NCBI GenBank assembly: GCA_046350115.1
Contig: JAXMAZ010000016.1
Location: 62,001-126,000 of the forward strand
From: JAXMAZ01 sp046350115
GTDB lineage: Bacteria; Planctomycetota; Planctomycetia; Gemmatales; Gemmataceae
Length of the DNA: 64,000 nucleotides
Direction of reading: 5' to 3'
The translations under genes were made by a program, and so were the position numbers. The notes under the pieces were generated by a model. That model was not told the origin of the DNA and did no database searches. It saw only the letters and a program-made list of their open reading frames with translations. This document shows positions 36,210 through 44,614 of the stretch, piece after piece. Each line of letters starts with the position of its first letter. Within the stretch, counting starts at the first letter, position 1.

Positions 36210-36803
36210 GTGTCCGACCACCCATCGTTCGACGACCTGATGACCCGCCTGCAGGCCGGGGAGGACGACGCCGCCCGGGCGGTGTTCGAGCGGTTCGCCG
36301 GCCGGCTGGTCGGGCTGGCCCGGGGGCACCTGGGCGGCCGGCTGGCGGCCAAGGTGGACCCGGAGGACGTGGTCCAGTCGGCGTACAAGAGCTTCTTCGT
36401 CCGCCACCGGGACGGCGGGCTGGCGGTCGGCTCCTGGGACGGGCTGTGGGGGCTGCTCACCCTCATCACCCTGCGAAAGTGCGCGGACCGGGCGACGTAT
36501 TACCAGGCGGACAAGCGGGACGTCGGGCGGGAGGCGGCCGCCCCGACCGACTCCGCCCCGGCCGGCTGGCAGGTGGCCGTGGACCGCGACCCCCGGCCGG
36601 ACGAGGCGGCCGTGCTGGCCGAAACCGTCGAGGCCCTGTTCCGCTCCCTGGGCGACCCGGACGAACGGGGGGTGCTGGAGCTGAGCCTCCAGGGGTACAC
36701 GGCCGGCGAGATCAGCGCCGCCCTGGGCCGGGCCGAGCGGTCGGTCCGGCGGCTGCGGGAGCGGGTCCGCAAGCGGCTGGAGCGGATGCAAGCGGAGGCG
36801 TGA
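36210..36803 (+). CDS. ECF-type RNA polymerase sigma factor
   Basis: The 197-residue product has sigma region 2 (DLMTRLQAGEDDAARAVFERF, VDPEDVVQSAYKSFF, LITLRKCADRATYY) and region 4 (GVLELSLQGYTAGEISAALG, RAERSVRRLRERVRKRLE). It belongs to the planctomycete-type ECF group that sits beside kinase genes, so its activity is likely set by phosphorylation; this is inference from context. GTG 36210 (VSDHPSFDDL) is chosen by homology; the upstream open frame runs through a palindromic element. The kinase gene begins about 130 bases downstream. Confidence 0.87.
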   Translation: MSDHPSFDDLMTRLQAGEDDAARAVFERFAGRLVGLARGHLGGRLAAKVDPEDVVQSAYKSFFVRHRDGGLAVGSWDGLWGLLTLITLRKCADRATYYQADKRDVGREAAAPTDSAPAGWQVAVDRDPRPDEAAVLAETVEALFRSLGDPDERGVLELSLQGYTAGEISAALGRAERSVRRLRERVRKRLERMQAEA

Positions 36804-36934
36804 CGGGCCGGCACCGCGGACGCTCGTTATAAGGTCTACCGGTGCTGGTCAGCGAGCCAGGCTCTCATAATCCTGTAAGAAATCGCCCGCGTCCGGGTAA
36901 TCATCCCGTCCCGCCCGTACCCGAGGCCGCCCCG

Positions 36935-37199
36935 ATGCCGGCGCACGACTCGCTCGCGGACACCGCCTGGGCCGAGCACGAGGCGGTCATCCGGCGGTTC
37001 GAAGACGCCTGGCGGGGGCCGGACCGGCCGGACCCGGCGGCGTTCGTCCCGCCGGCCGCCCCGCACCCGACCCGGCTGCTGGCCGAGCTGGTCCAGATCG
37101 ACCTGGAGTTCCGCGCCCGGCTCGGGGAGGCCGTCCGGGTGGAGGAGTACCTGGCCCGGTTCCCGGCGGCGAGGCACCCCCGGGCAGCCGCTCGACCTG
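36935..37199 (+). pseudogene. N-terminal segment of the next kinase, out of frame
   Basis: A frame from ATG 36935 (MPAHDSLADTAWAEHEAVIR) encodes the regulatory N-terminus common to planctomycete kinases: ELVQIDLEFRARLGEAVRVE, then EYLARFP. It leaves the gene's frame at about 37164-37176. The downstream frame continues the same family with GTPGQPLDLVASEFVLRG and EYLDRFPGL. A +1 step (one extra base, or two missing) would join the two parts. Confidence 0.7.
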
Positions 37200-40100
37200 G
37201 TGGCCAGCGAGTTCGTCCTCCGCGGCCGGCACGGCCGCCCGCCGGTCGCCGACGAGTACCTGGACCGGTTCCCCGGCCTCCGCAACCAGCTCACCTGCCT
37301 GCTGGCCGACCGGGGCGGGCCGGAGTCGACCGTCAGTCCGGACCGCGGGCGGATGACGGACGCGCCGGCCGTCGCCCCGGCGGTGCCCGGGTACGAGATC
37401 GTCGGCGAACTCGGCCGGGGCGGCATGGGGGTGGTGTACAAGGCCCGGCAGCCGGCCCTCAACCGGACGGTGGCGGTCAAGACGCTGGCCGTCGCCCCCG
37501 GGGCGGAGGCGGTCGCCCGGTTCCGCCGGGAGGCGGAGGCGATCGCCGGCCTGGACCACCCGCACATCGTCCCGGTGTACGAGGTCGGGGAGTGGGACGC
37601 CGGCGGCCGGCCGGTCCCGTTCTTCGTCATGAAGTGGTACCCCGGGGGGAGCCTGGCGGACGCCCCGTGCGGCCCCGGGTCGGACCCGCAGGCCCACGCC
37701 CGGACGGTGGCGGCGGTCGCCCGGGCGGTCCACCACGCCCACCGGCGGGGCGTCCTGCACCGCGACCTGAAGCCGGCCAACGTCCTGCTGGACGAGGCCG
37801 GGGCGCCGCACGTGGCCGACTTCGGGCTGGCCGGGCGGGTCGGCCAGCACGCCACCGCCGCCGGGCTGGGCACGCCGGCGTACATGGCCCCGGAGCAGGC
37901 CGCCCACCCGGCGGGGGTGACGGTGGCGACCGACGTGTACGGGCTGGGGGCGGTGCTGTACCACCTGCTCACCGGCCGCCCGCCGTTCGTCGCCGACACC
38001 CCGCTGGCCACCCTCGACCGGGTGGTGTCCGCCGCCCCGGCCCGGCCGGCCGCCGCCAACCCGGCCGTCCCCCGGGATCTGGAGACGGTCTGCCTGAAGT
38101 GCCTGGAGAAAGACCCGGCCCGGCGGTACGCCTCGGCCGCCGAGCTGGCCGACGACCTGGACCGGTTCGCCGCCGGGTTGCCGGTGCAGGCCCGGCCGGT
38201 GTCGGTGGTGGAGCAGGCCCGGGGGTGGGTCCGCCGGCACCCGGCCCCGACGGCCGCCGCCTCCCTGGTCGCCCTGACGGTCATGGGCGCCGTCTCCGCC
38301 CTGGGGGTGAGCCACGCCCGGCTGGTCGAGAAGGAGGCGGAGGCGACCGCCGCCCTGGCCCGGGAGCGGGCGGCCCGGACCGACCTGGCCGCCGCCCTCG
38401 ACCGGGAGCAGCAGAACGCCTACCTGGAGCGGGTGGCCACCGCCGGCCGGCTGTACGGGGCGAACCAGCTCCCCGAGGCGTGGCGGCGGCTGGACCAGTG
38501 CCCGCCGGCCCTCCGCGGGTGGGAGTGGCACTACCTGGACGGCCGCCGCCGGGCCGCCCCGGAGCCGATCGGCCGGCACCCGGACTGGGTGGTCGGGGCG
38601 GCCTTCCTGGCGGACGGCCGGCTGCTGACGGCGGACATGGCCGGCGGGGTGCGGGTGTGGGACGCCGCCGCCCGCCGGCTGCTCCACCAGTGGCCGGCGG
38701 ACGGCCCGGTGACGGCCGTCTCCGCCCCCCCGACCGATCCGACGGTCGTGATCGCCGACCGGCAGGGGGCCGGGGTGTGGGACGCCGACGCCGGCCGGCT
38801 GGTCCGCCGGCTGCCGGGCGGCGGGTGGGCCGGGTTCGCCCCGGACGGGCGGGCGGTGGCCGTCGCCGTCGGCCCGGACGTGACCCTGTTCGACCCGGCC
38901 ACCGGGGCGGCCGGCCGGTCGTTCCGCGGGCACGCCGGGGAGATCACCGCCGCCGCGTTCTCGGCCGACGGGGAATGGCTGGCCACGGCCGCGACGGATC
39001 GCACCGTCCGGGTGTGGGAGGTGGCCACCGGGGCGGCCGTCGGCCCGGTCCGCAAGCGGGGGTTCCCGGTCCGCCGGCTGGCGTTCACCACCGACCGCAC
39101 GAACCTGTGCGAGGACCGGCCGAACGGGCTGGTCCTGACCGACCCGCGGACCGGGAGCGTGATCGACGAGCTGTCCCCGGACACCGACCGGCCGGCTCTG
39201 GCGACCGGCCCGGGCCCGCGGCAGGTGGCGGTCTGCGGGCGGAACGGGGAGGTGACGGCCCGGCACCTGACCGTCCGGTCCCAGTCCCGCACCTTCCGCG
39301 GGCACACCGCCCCGCCGACCGCCCTGGCGTTCAGCCGGGACGGCCGGCGGGTGGCGTCGGCCGGCGGGGATGGCACCGTCCGGGTGTGGCCGCTGGACGA
39401 GCCGGACGCCGGCCACCTGGCCGACCTGGACGAGTTGGCCGGCGGGCTGGCCGTGGCGGCCAACGGCCGGCGGGTGGCGGTCGCCCCGCAGCCGCAGACC
39501 AAGCCGTCCCCGGCCCGGCAGGTGCGGGTGTTCGACCCGGCCGGCCGGGAGGTGTGTCGGTTCCCGGGGGTCGGCGGGGTCGGGTTCGGCCCGGACGGGT
39601 CGTGGCTGGCGGCCGGCCGGGAGGACGGCGGGGTGTCGGTCCGCGACCCGGACACCGGCGCGGAGAAGTGGGCGGCGGCCGGCGGCGGCCGCCCGGCCAG
39701 CCGGGTGGCCGTCCGCCCGGACGGCGGCCGGATCGCGGCCGGCGACCTGGCCGGCCGGGTGCGGGTGTGGGACGCCGCGGGGAAGCTGGTCGCCGAGTGG
39801 GCCGTGTCCGACGGGCCGGTGTACGCCCTGGCGTTCGCCGCCGACGGCCGGCTGGCGGTCGGCGGCCGGGACTTCAGCGGGGTGTGGGACGTGACCGCCC
39901 GGCGGCCGGAGTGGACCGTCCGCACCGGCACCTTCGCCGTCGCCTTCGACCCGGACGACCGGCGGCTGGTGACGGCCGACCGGGACCGGGCGGTGCGGGT
40001 CCGGGACGCGGCCACCGGGGCGGTCGAGCGGGGGTTCGCCAGCAACCCGATCGCGTCCGCCGGGGCGGCCTTCCGGCCGGACGGCCGGCGGCTGGTGACG

Positions 40101-40532
40101 GCCGACGACCGGGCGGTGCGGGTGTGGGACACGGCCACCGGGCTGGAACTGCTGAGCCTGCCGGACCCGCCCGGCCACCCGGCGGCCGTCGTCTGGGTCG
40201 GGCCGACGGTGTACGTGGCGGGGGACACCGTCCGGGCGTGGCGGGCCGAGCCGGAACGAGCCGGGGGCGTGTTGCCGGCGGCCCGGGTGGAGTGGTCAAC
40301 GGCGCGCTCCACCGCCCGGGGGCGGACGCCCCCGGCTCGCCAGGGTTTCGACAGAGCATGGCGATGTCACAGGCTGATACCCTGCACCGCACAAGGCGAG
40401 GTGAGCTGCCGAACCGACGCCGCGACAAGCGGCGGCTACGGTCGGTCTCATCTCTGCAATGACTCTCGCGGTCGGCGAATTTATTTCGGATCGGTGGTCA
40501 CATTTTCTGGCGGACCGTGGGGTAAGTGGTAG
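37200..40532 (+). CDS. Ser/Thr protein kinase with WD40 repeats, catalytic and propeller part
   Basis: This frame carries a full kinase domain (LGRGGMGVVYKARQPALN, VAVKTL, VLHRDLKPANVLLDE, VADFGLAGRVG, YMAPEQ), a membrane helix (AAASLVALTVMGAVSALGV), a coiled coil and roughly a dozen WD40 blades. The listed GTG is internal: the real N-terminus is the out-of-frame segment before it. The kinase follows an ECF sigma gene on the same strand, a pairing typical of planctomycetes. The last about 90 residues, after VRAWRAEPER, are encoded by a palindromic element and its flank (40257-40532) and look unnatural, so the original stop was probably near 40260. Confidence 0.85.
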   Translation: MASEFVLRGRHGRPPVADEYLDRFPGLRNQLTCLLADRGGPESTVSPDRGRMTDAPAVAPAVPGYEIVGELGRGGMGVVYKARQPALNRTVAVKTLAVAPGAEAVARFRREAEAIAGLDHPHIVPVYEVGEWDAGGRPVPFFVMKWYPGGSLADAPCGPGSDPQAHARTVAAVARAVHHAHRRGVLHRDLKPANVLLDEAGAPHVADFGLAGRVGQHATAAGLGTPAYMAPEQAAHPAGVTVATDVYGLGAVLYHLLTGRPPFVADTPLATLDRVVSAAPARPAAANPAVPRDLETVCLKCLEKDPARRYASAAELADDLDRFAAGLPVQARPVSVVEQARGWVRRHPAPTAAASLVALTVMGAVSALGVSHARLVEKEAEATAALARERAARTDLAAALDREQQNAYLERVATAGRLYGANQLPEAWRRLDQCPPALRGWEWHYLDGRRRAAPEPIGRHPDWVVGAAFLADGRLLTADMAGGVRVWDAAARRLLHQWPADGPVTAVSAPPTDPTVVIADRQGAGVWDADAGRLVRRLPGGGWAGFAPDGRAVAVAVGPDVTLFDPATGAAGRSFRGHAGEITAAAFSADGEWLATAATDRTVRVWEVATGAAVGPVRKRGFPVRRLAFTTDRTNLCEDRPNGLVLTDPRTGSVIDELSPDTDRPALATGPGPRQVAVCGRNGEVTARHLTVRSQSRTFRGHTAPPTALAFSRDGRRVASAGGDGTVRVWPLDEPDAGHLADLDELAGGLAVAANGRRVAVAPQPQTKPSPARQVRVFDPAGREVCRFPGVGGVGFGPDGSWLAAGREDGGVSVRDPDTGAEKWAAAGGGRPASRVAVRPDGGRIAAGDLAGRVRVWDAAGKLVAEWAVSDGPVYALAFAADGRLAVGGRDFSGVWDVTARRPEWTVRTGTFAVAFDPDDRRLVTADRDRAVRVRDAATGAVERGFASNPIASAGAAFRPDGRRLVTADDRAVRVWDTATGLELLSLPDPPGHPAAVVWVGPTVYVAGDTVRAWRAEPERAGGVLPAARVEWSTARSTARGRTPPARQGFDRAWRCHRLIPCTAQGEVSCRTDAATSGGYGRSHLCNDSRGRRIYFGSVVTFSGGPWGKW
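40257..40339. repeat. Palindromic element, GCGAGCCGGGGGCGTC family (copy 3)
   Basis: CGAGCCGGGGGCGT at the left pairs with ACGCCCCCGGCTCG at the right, and an inner stem CCCGGGTGGAG/CTCCACCGCCCGGG is present. The kinase frame reads through it. It marks the likely original end of that gene. Confidence 0.8.
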
Positions 40533-40583
40533 CCACGCCAGACTGTCCGGTGTGGTCATCCCTGTCACCCGCTGGACGCTTCG

Positions 40584-42500
40584 ATGCCCGCCCTCCCGCC
40601 CTGGCTCCGCGGCACCCGCACCCGCCCCGTCCGCAAGACCCGGCTCGGCGTCCTCCCGCTGGAGGACCGGACCGTCCCGTCCTGGCTGGGCCAACTCGGC
40701 GGGGCGGGCAACCTCGTCCCGGCCCGGCAGCACGCCGCCGACGCGGCCGGGAACGTGTACGTCTGCGGGTGGTTCGACGGGACGGCCGACTTCGACCCCG
40801 ACCCCTCGGCCAGCACCGGCACGGCCAGCGCCGGCTCGTACGACGGGTTCGTGGCCAAGTACACCCCGTTTGACCCGGCCGGCGACCCGCTCCCGGGCGG
40901 GGCGATGCGGCTGGCCTGGACCCGCCGGGTCGGCGGGGCCGGGTTCGACACGGCATACGCCGTGGCAGCCGACCCGGCCGGCGGGGGGGTGTACGTGACC
41001 GGGGGGTTCCAGGGGACGGCCGACCTCACCGGCGACGGCGTCCCGGACGCCACCAGTGCCGGCGGCGACGACGTGTACGTCCTCCGGTTGGATGCCGGCA
41101 CCGGGGCCACCGGCTGGGCCCGCACGTTCGGGTCGGCCGGCACCGAGGACATGGACGGCGGGTCCCTGGCGGCGACCGACGGGTTCGTGTACGTGGGCGG
41201 GTCGTTCGCCGGGGCCATCGACTTCGACCCCGGCCCGGGCGTCCGCACCCTGACCCCGCTCACCAAACGCAACACCACCCCGGAGGACGGGTTCGTCCTC
41301 AAGCTGGACGCGGCCGGCAACCACGCCGCGTCCTGGCAGTTCGGCGGCACCGACTCGGCCGACCGGGTCCACGGGCTGGTGGCCGACGGGGACACGGTGT
41401 ACGTGTCGGGCATGTTCCAGGGGACGGCCGACTTCGACCCCGGCCCGGGCACGACCGCCCGGACCAGCCGCGGCGGGTGTGACTTCTTCCTGGCCCGGTA
41501 CACCACGGCCGCCGGCTCCCCGACCCCGGCCCTGAACTGGGTCCGGGACTTCGGCAACGCCGACACCCAAACCGGCGGGCACCTGGCCGGGGACGGGGAC
41601 GCCCTGTACCTGACCGGCCAGTTCACGGGCACTCTGGACCTCGACCCGACGTCCGCGGCCGTGCCCGCCCTGACGTCCGCCGGCGGGACCGACGTTTTCG
41701 TCGCCCGGTACGCCAAGGCGGACGGCGGCCTGGCTTGGGCCCGTCGGTACGGCGGGGCCGGCGGCGACACCCCGAGCGGGCCGGCCGCGGTCGACCCGGC
41801 CACCGGGACGGTCTACGTGGGCGGGTCGTTCAGCGGGTCGGTCGATCTCGACCCCGGGGCGGCGGGCGGGGAGTACGCCACCCCGACCGGGGCCGACCGG
41901 GACGGGTTCCTGGTCCGGCTGGGGGCGGCGGACGGCGGGTACCGGAACTCGTGGCGGGCCGGGGGTCCGATGGACGACGGGGCCATTCGACCGGTCGGGG
42001 TGGGGGGCGGGAGCGTCCGGGCGTTCGGCACCTTCCGGGGGACGGCCGCCCTCCCGACCGGGGACGTTCGCACCAGCGAGGGGCAGGCGGACGGGGGTCT
42101 GATGGTCCTGGACCCGGCCGCCCCGGCGGCGTACCCGCCACCGGTGGTGAGCGTGGCCGGCGGGGCGGTGGCCGAGGGCGGAGCGGGCGGGCGGGTGGCG
42201 CTGACGTTCACCGTGTCCCTGTCGTGGGCGTCCGACCAGCCGGTCACCGTGTACTTCCGGACGGTCGACGGGACGGCCGCTGCCGGCAGCGACTACGAGG
42301 CCCAGCAGGGGAGCCTGACGTTCGCCCCGGGGGAGACGACGAAGACGGTGACCGTGTGGGTGCTCGGGGACACCGCCGTCGAGGCGGACGAGACGTTCTC
42401 CCTGGCCCTGTACGCCGCCCCCGACTGGACGAACCTGCTCGGCCAGGCGACCGGCACCATCACCAACGACGACACCGGCGGGGGCAAGCCGCGGAAATAG
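40584..42500 (+). CDS. Exported beta-propeller (SBBP-type) protein with Calx-beta domain
   Basis: The 638-residue product starts with the planctomycete export-type motif RKTRLGVLPLEDRTVPSWLG. Repeats of about 60 residues follow, of the type NVYVCGWFDGTADFDP, VYVTGGFQGTADL, VYVSGMFQGTADFDP and ALYLTGQFTGTLDLDP, which form a SBBP-like propeller. From about 510 a Calx-beta domain is present (VAEGGAGGRVALTFTVSL, TVDGTAAAGSDYEAQQGSL, TVWVLGDTAVEADETFSL). It is predicted to be a calcium-binding extracellular protein; the ligand is unknown. ATG 40584 starts the signal region. It is followed by a convergent DUF1501 gene. Confidence 0.82.
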   Translation: MPALPPWLRGTRTRPVRKTRLGVLPLEDRTVPSWLGQLGGAGNLVPARQHAADAAGNVYVCGWFDGTADFDPDPSASTGTASAGSYDGFVAKYTPFDPAGDPLPGGAMRLAWTRRVGGAGFDTAYAVAADPAGGGVYVTGGFQGTADLTGDGVPDATSAGGDDVYVLRLDAGTGATGWARTFGSAGTEDMDGGSLAATDGFVYVGGSFAGAIDFDPGPGVRTLTPLTKRNTTPEDGFVLKLDAAGNHAASWQFGGTDSADRVHGLVADGDTVYVSGMFQGTADFDPGPGTTARTSRGGCDFFLARYTTAAGSPTPALNWVRDFGNADTQTGGHLAGDGDALYLTGQFTGTLDLDPTSAAVPALTSAGGTDVFVARYAKADGGLAWARRYGGAGGDTPSGPAAVDPATGTVYVGGSFSGSVDLDPGAAGGEYATPTGADRDGFLVRLGAADGGYRNSWRAGGPMDDGAIRPVGVGGGSVRAFGTFRGTAALPTGDVRTSEGQADGGLMVLDPAAPAAYPPPVVSVAGGAVAEGGAGGRVALTFTVSLSWASDQPVTVYFRTVDGTAAAGSDYEAQQGSLTFAPGETTKTVTVWVLGDTAVEADETFSLALYAAPDWTNLLGQATGTITNDDTGGGKPRK

Positions 42501-42652
42501 CTGCGGCTGGCCGTCGGTCCGCTGCACCGCGAGGATGTCACCGCCGGACGTCCGTCCGGCGGTGAATTCCGCAAAGCCTCCACGCACCCTACCAGCCCGC
42601 TCGACCACCGGAAGCCCCGTCCCCATCCCCCGGTCGGGGGGCGGAAACGGGG

Positions 42653-44125
42653 TCAAGCCAGGAGGTCGCGGAGGACGGCGCCGTGGACGTCGGTCAGCCG
42701 GCGTTCGATGCCGTTGTGGTAGAACGACAGCCGCTCGTGATCCAGCCCGAGCAGGTGAAGCACCGTCGCGTGCAGGTCGTAGATGGTCGCCACCCTCTCG
42801 ACCGCCCGGTGGCCGAAGTCGTCCGTCGCCCCGTAACTAAAGGCCCGCTTCACCCCGGCCCCGGCCAGCCAGACGGTGAACCCGGCCGGGTTGTGGTCCC
42901 GCCCGCTCGCCCCCTTCTGGAACGTCGGCATCCGGCCGAACTCCGTCACCCACACCACCAGCGTGTCGGCCAGCAGGCCGGTCCGCTTCAGGTCGCGGAG
43001 CAGGGCGGCGCACGGCCGGTCGAAGATCGGGGCGTGCACCGAGTACTGCTCCTTCAGCTTGCGGTGCCCGTCCCAGTTGCCGACCCCCTCGCCCATCGCG
43101 TACCCGCCGTTGAACAGTTGGACGAACCGCACCCCCCGCTCCAGGAGCCGGCGGGCGAGCAGGCAGTTGCGGGCGAACCCGGCCGCCACCTTGTCCGCGG
43201 CGTCGGTGCCGTACTCGGCGTGGACCGCCTTCGGCTCTTTCGCCAGGTCCGCCACCTCGGCGGCGCGGAGTTGCATCCGGCCGGCCAGCTCGTGGGCGGC
43301 GATGCGAGCGGCCAGCTCGGCGTCCCCGGACCGTTGTCGCAGGTGGCCGGCGTTGAGCGTGGCCAGGAAGTCGCGGGTGGCAGCGTCCGCGTCGGCTGGT
43401 AGCCCGGCCGGCCGGGTCAGGTGCGGGATCGGCTTGTCGGCCGTGAACGGCGTGCCCTGGAAGACGGCCGGCAGGAACCCGCTCCCCCAGTTGTTCGGCC
43501 CGACCTGCGGCACCCCCCGCGGGTCCGGGATGGCGACGAACGCCGGCAGGTCGCGGCACTCGCTGCCCAGGGCGTAGCTGACCCACGCCCCGGCGCTCGG
43601 GAACCCGTCCAGGGTGAACCCGGTACTCATCTGGTTTTCGGCCGGCCCGTGGGTGTTGCTCTTGGCCGTCATCGAGTGGACGAAGCACAGCTCGTCCGTC
43701 AACTCGGCCAGGTGCGGGAACAGGTCGGACACCATCTTGCCCGACTGCCCGCGGGGGCGGAACGCCCACAGCGGCTTGACCAGCCCGCCGTTCTCCCCCT
43801 GGAACGTGACCAGCTTCTCCGCGCCCGGCAACGGCTGGCCGTGCCGCTTGACCAGCTCCGGCTTGTAGTCGAACGAGTCGAGGTGGCTGACCGCCCCGGA
43901 GCAGAAGATGGTCAGCACCCGCTTCGCCTTCGCCGGGAAGTGCGGCGACCGCGGGGCGGTCGGGGCGTCCGGGCGGATGGCCGGGCGGGCCGGCGACTTG
44001 TCCGCGGCGAGCAGGTTCTGCTCGGCCAGCAGCGCGGCCAGGGCGATGCCGCCGAGGCCGGTGCCGGCGTCGGCCAGGAACGCCCGACGGTCGAGCAGCA
44101 GGCGGCCGGCGGCGGACAGCGGCAT
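42653..44125 (-). CDS. DUF1501 domain protein (Tat-exported)
   Basis: The 490-residue product has a twin-arginine signal (LDRRAFLADAGTGLGGIALA) and the DUF1501 pattern: RVLTIFCSGAVSHLDSFDYK, MVSDLFPHLAELTDELCFVH, NTHGPAENQMSTGF, SWVSYALGSE-type segment, VVWVTEFGRMP and DHNPAGFTVWLAGAGVK. DUF1501 belongs to the alkaline phosphatase superfamily fold by prediction and nearly always pairs with a DUF1549/DUF1553 cytochrome. That partner is encoded upstream on the same strand, separated by about 490 bases of repeats. The reaction is unknown. Confidence 0.92.
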   Translation of the reverse strand: MPLSAAGRLLLDRRAFLADAGTGLGGIALAALLAEQNLLAADKSPARPAIRPDAPTAPRSPHFPAKAKRVLTIFCSGAVSHLDSFDYKPELVKRHGQPLPGAEKLVTFQGENGGLVKPLWAFRPRGQSGKMVSDLFPHLAELTDELCFVHSMTAKSNTHGPAENQMSTGFTLDGFPSAGAWVSYALGSECRDLPAFVAIPDPRGVPQVGPNNWGSGFLPAVFQGTPFTADKPIPHLTRPAGLPADADAATRDFLATLNAGHLRQRSGDAELAARIAAHELAGRMQLRAAEVADLAKEPKAVHAEYGTDAADKVAAGFARNCLLARRLLERGVRFVQLFNGGYAMGEGVGNWDGHRKLKEQYSVHAPIFDRPCAALLRDLKRTGLLADTLVVWVTEFGRMPTFQKGASGRDHNPAGFTVWLAGAGVKRAFSYGATDDFGHRAVERVATIYDLHATVLHLLGLDHERLSFYHNGIERRLTDVHGAVLRDLLA

Positions 44126-44150
44126 GGGGGGACTCCGTGGAGGGGGGCTT

Positions 44151-44602
44151 CAACCTAACCCCCCGGCCCCCTTCCCTACGAGGGAAGGGGGAGCAAGTGG
44201 GAGGAAGCGCCCGGGCCAGGCAACCGTCGCTGAACGGACGGGAGTTCAACCTAACCCCCCGGCCCCCTTCCCTATGAGGGAAGGGGGAGCAAGGGGGATG
44301 AGCGTCCGGGCCGTTGGCGTCGGTTTCCGGGCGGGACGGCGGTTGTGAAACCGCCCCACCCCCCGGCCCTGCCTTCCGTCCTCGTAGGGAAGGGGGAGCC
44401 AGCGGGGCGCTCCCACCGCCCACGCCCGAACCCACTCCCGGAACCATCATCCCGCTTGCTCCCCCTTCCCTCGTAGGGAAGGGGGCCGGGGGGTTAGGTT
44501 TCGACACCCCTGCCCCATCCGCTACCGATATCACAGCCCGGACCCCGATCCCGCTTGCTCCCCCTTCCCTCTTAGGGAAGGGGGCCGGGGGGGGTAGGTT
44601 GA
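44151..44602. repeat. Cluster of five copies of a GGCCCCCTTCCCT-AGGGAAGGGGGAGC repeat
   Basis: The 489-base gap between the DUF1501 gene and its cytochrome partner is filled by this cluster. Copies at 44151-44196, 44246-44293 and 44357-44400 run one way (CCCCCCGGCCCCCTTCCCT, loop, AGGGAAGGGGGAGC). Copies at 44454-44503 and 44551-44602 run the other way. Each has an internal hairpin CCCCCTTCCCT/AGGGAAGGGGG, and the two groups can pair as one larger structure. No coding sequence was found in the gap. Confidence 0.85.
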
Positions 44603-44614
44603 ACCCCCATCCCA

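Noticed and set aside
44151..44602. CRISPR array
   Set aside because: The repeats are hairpins in both directions with uneven spacing and no spacer pattern, and no cas genes are nearby.
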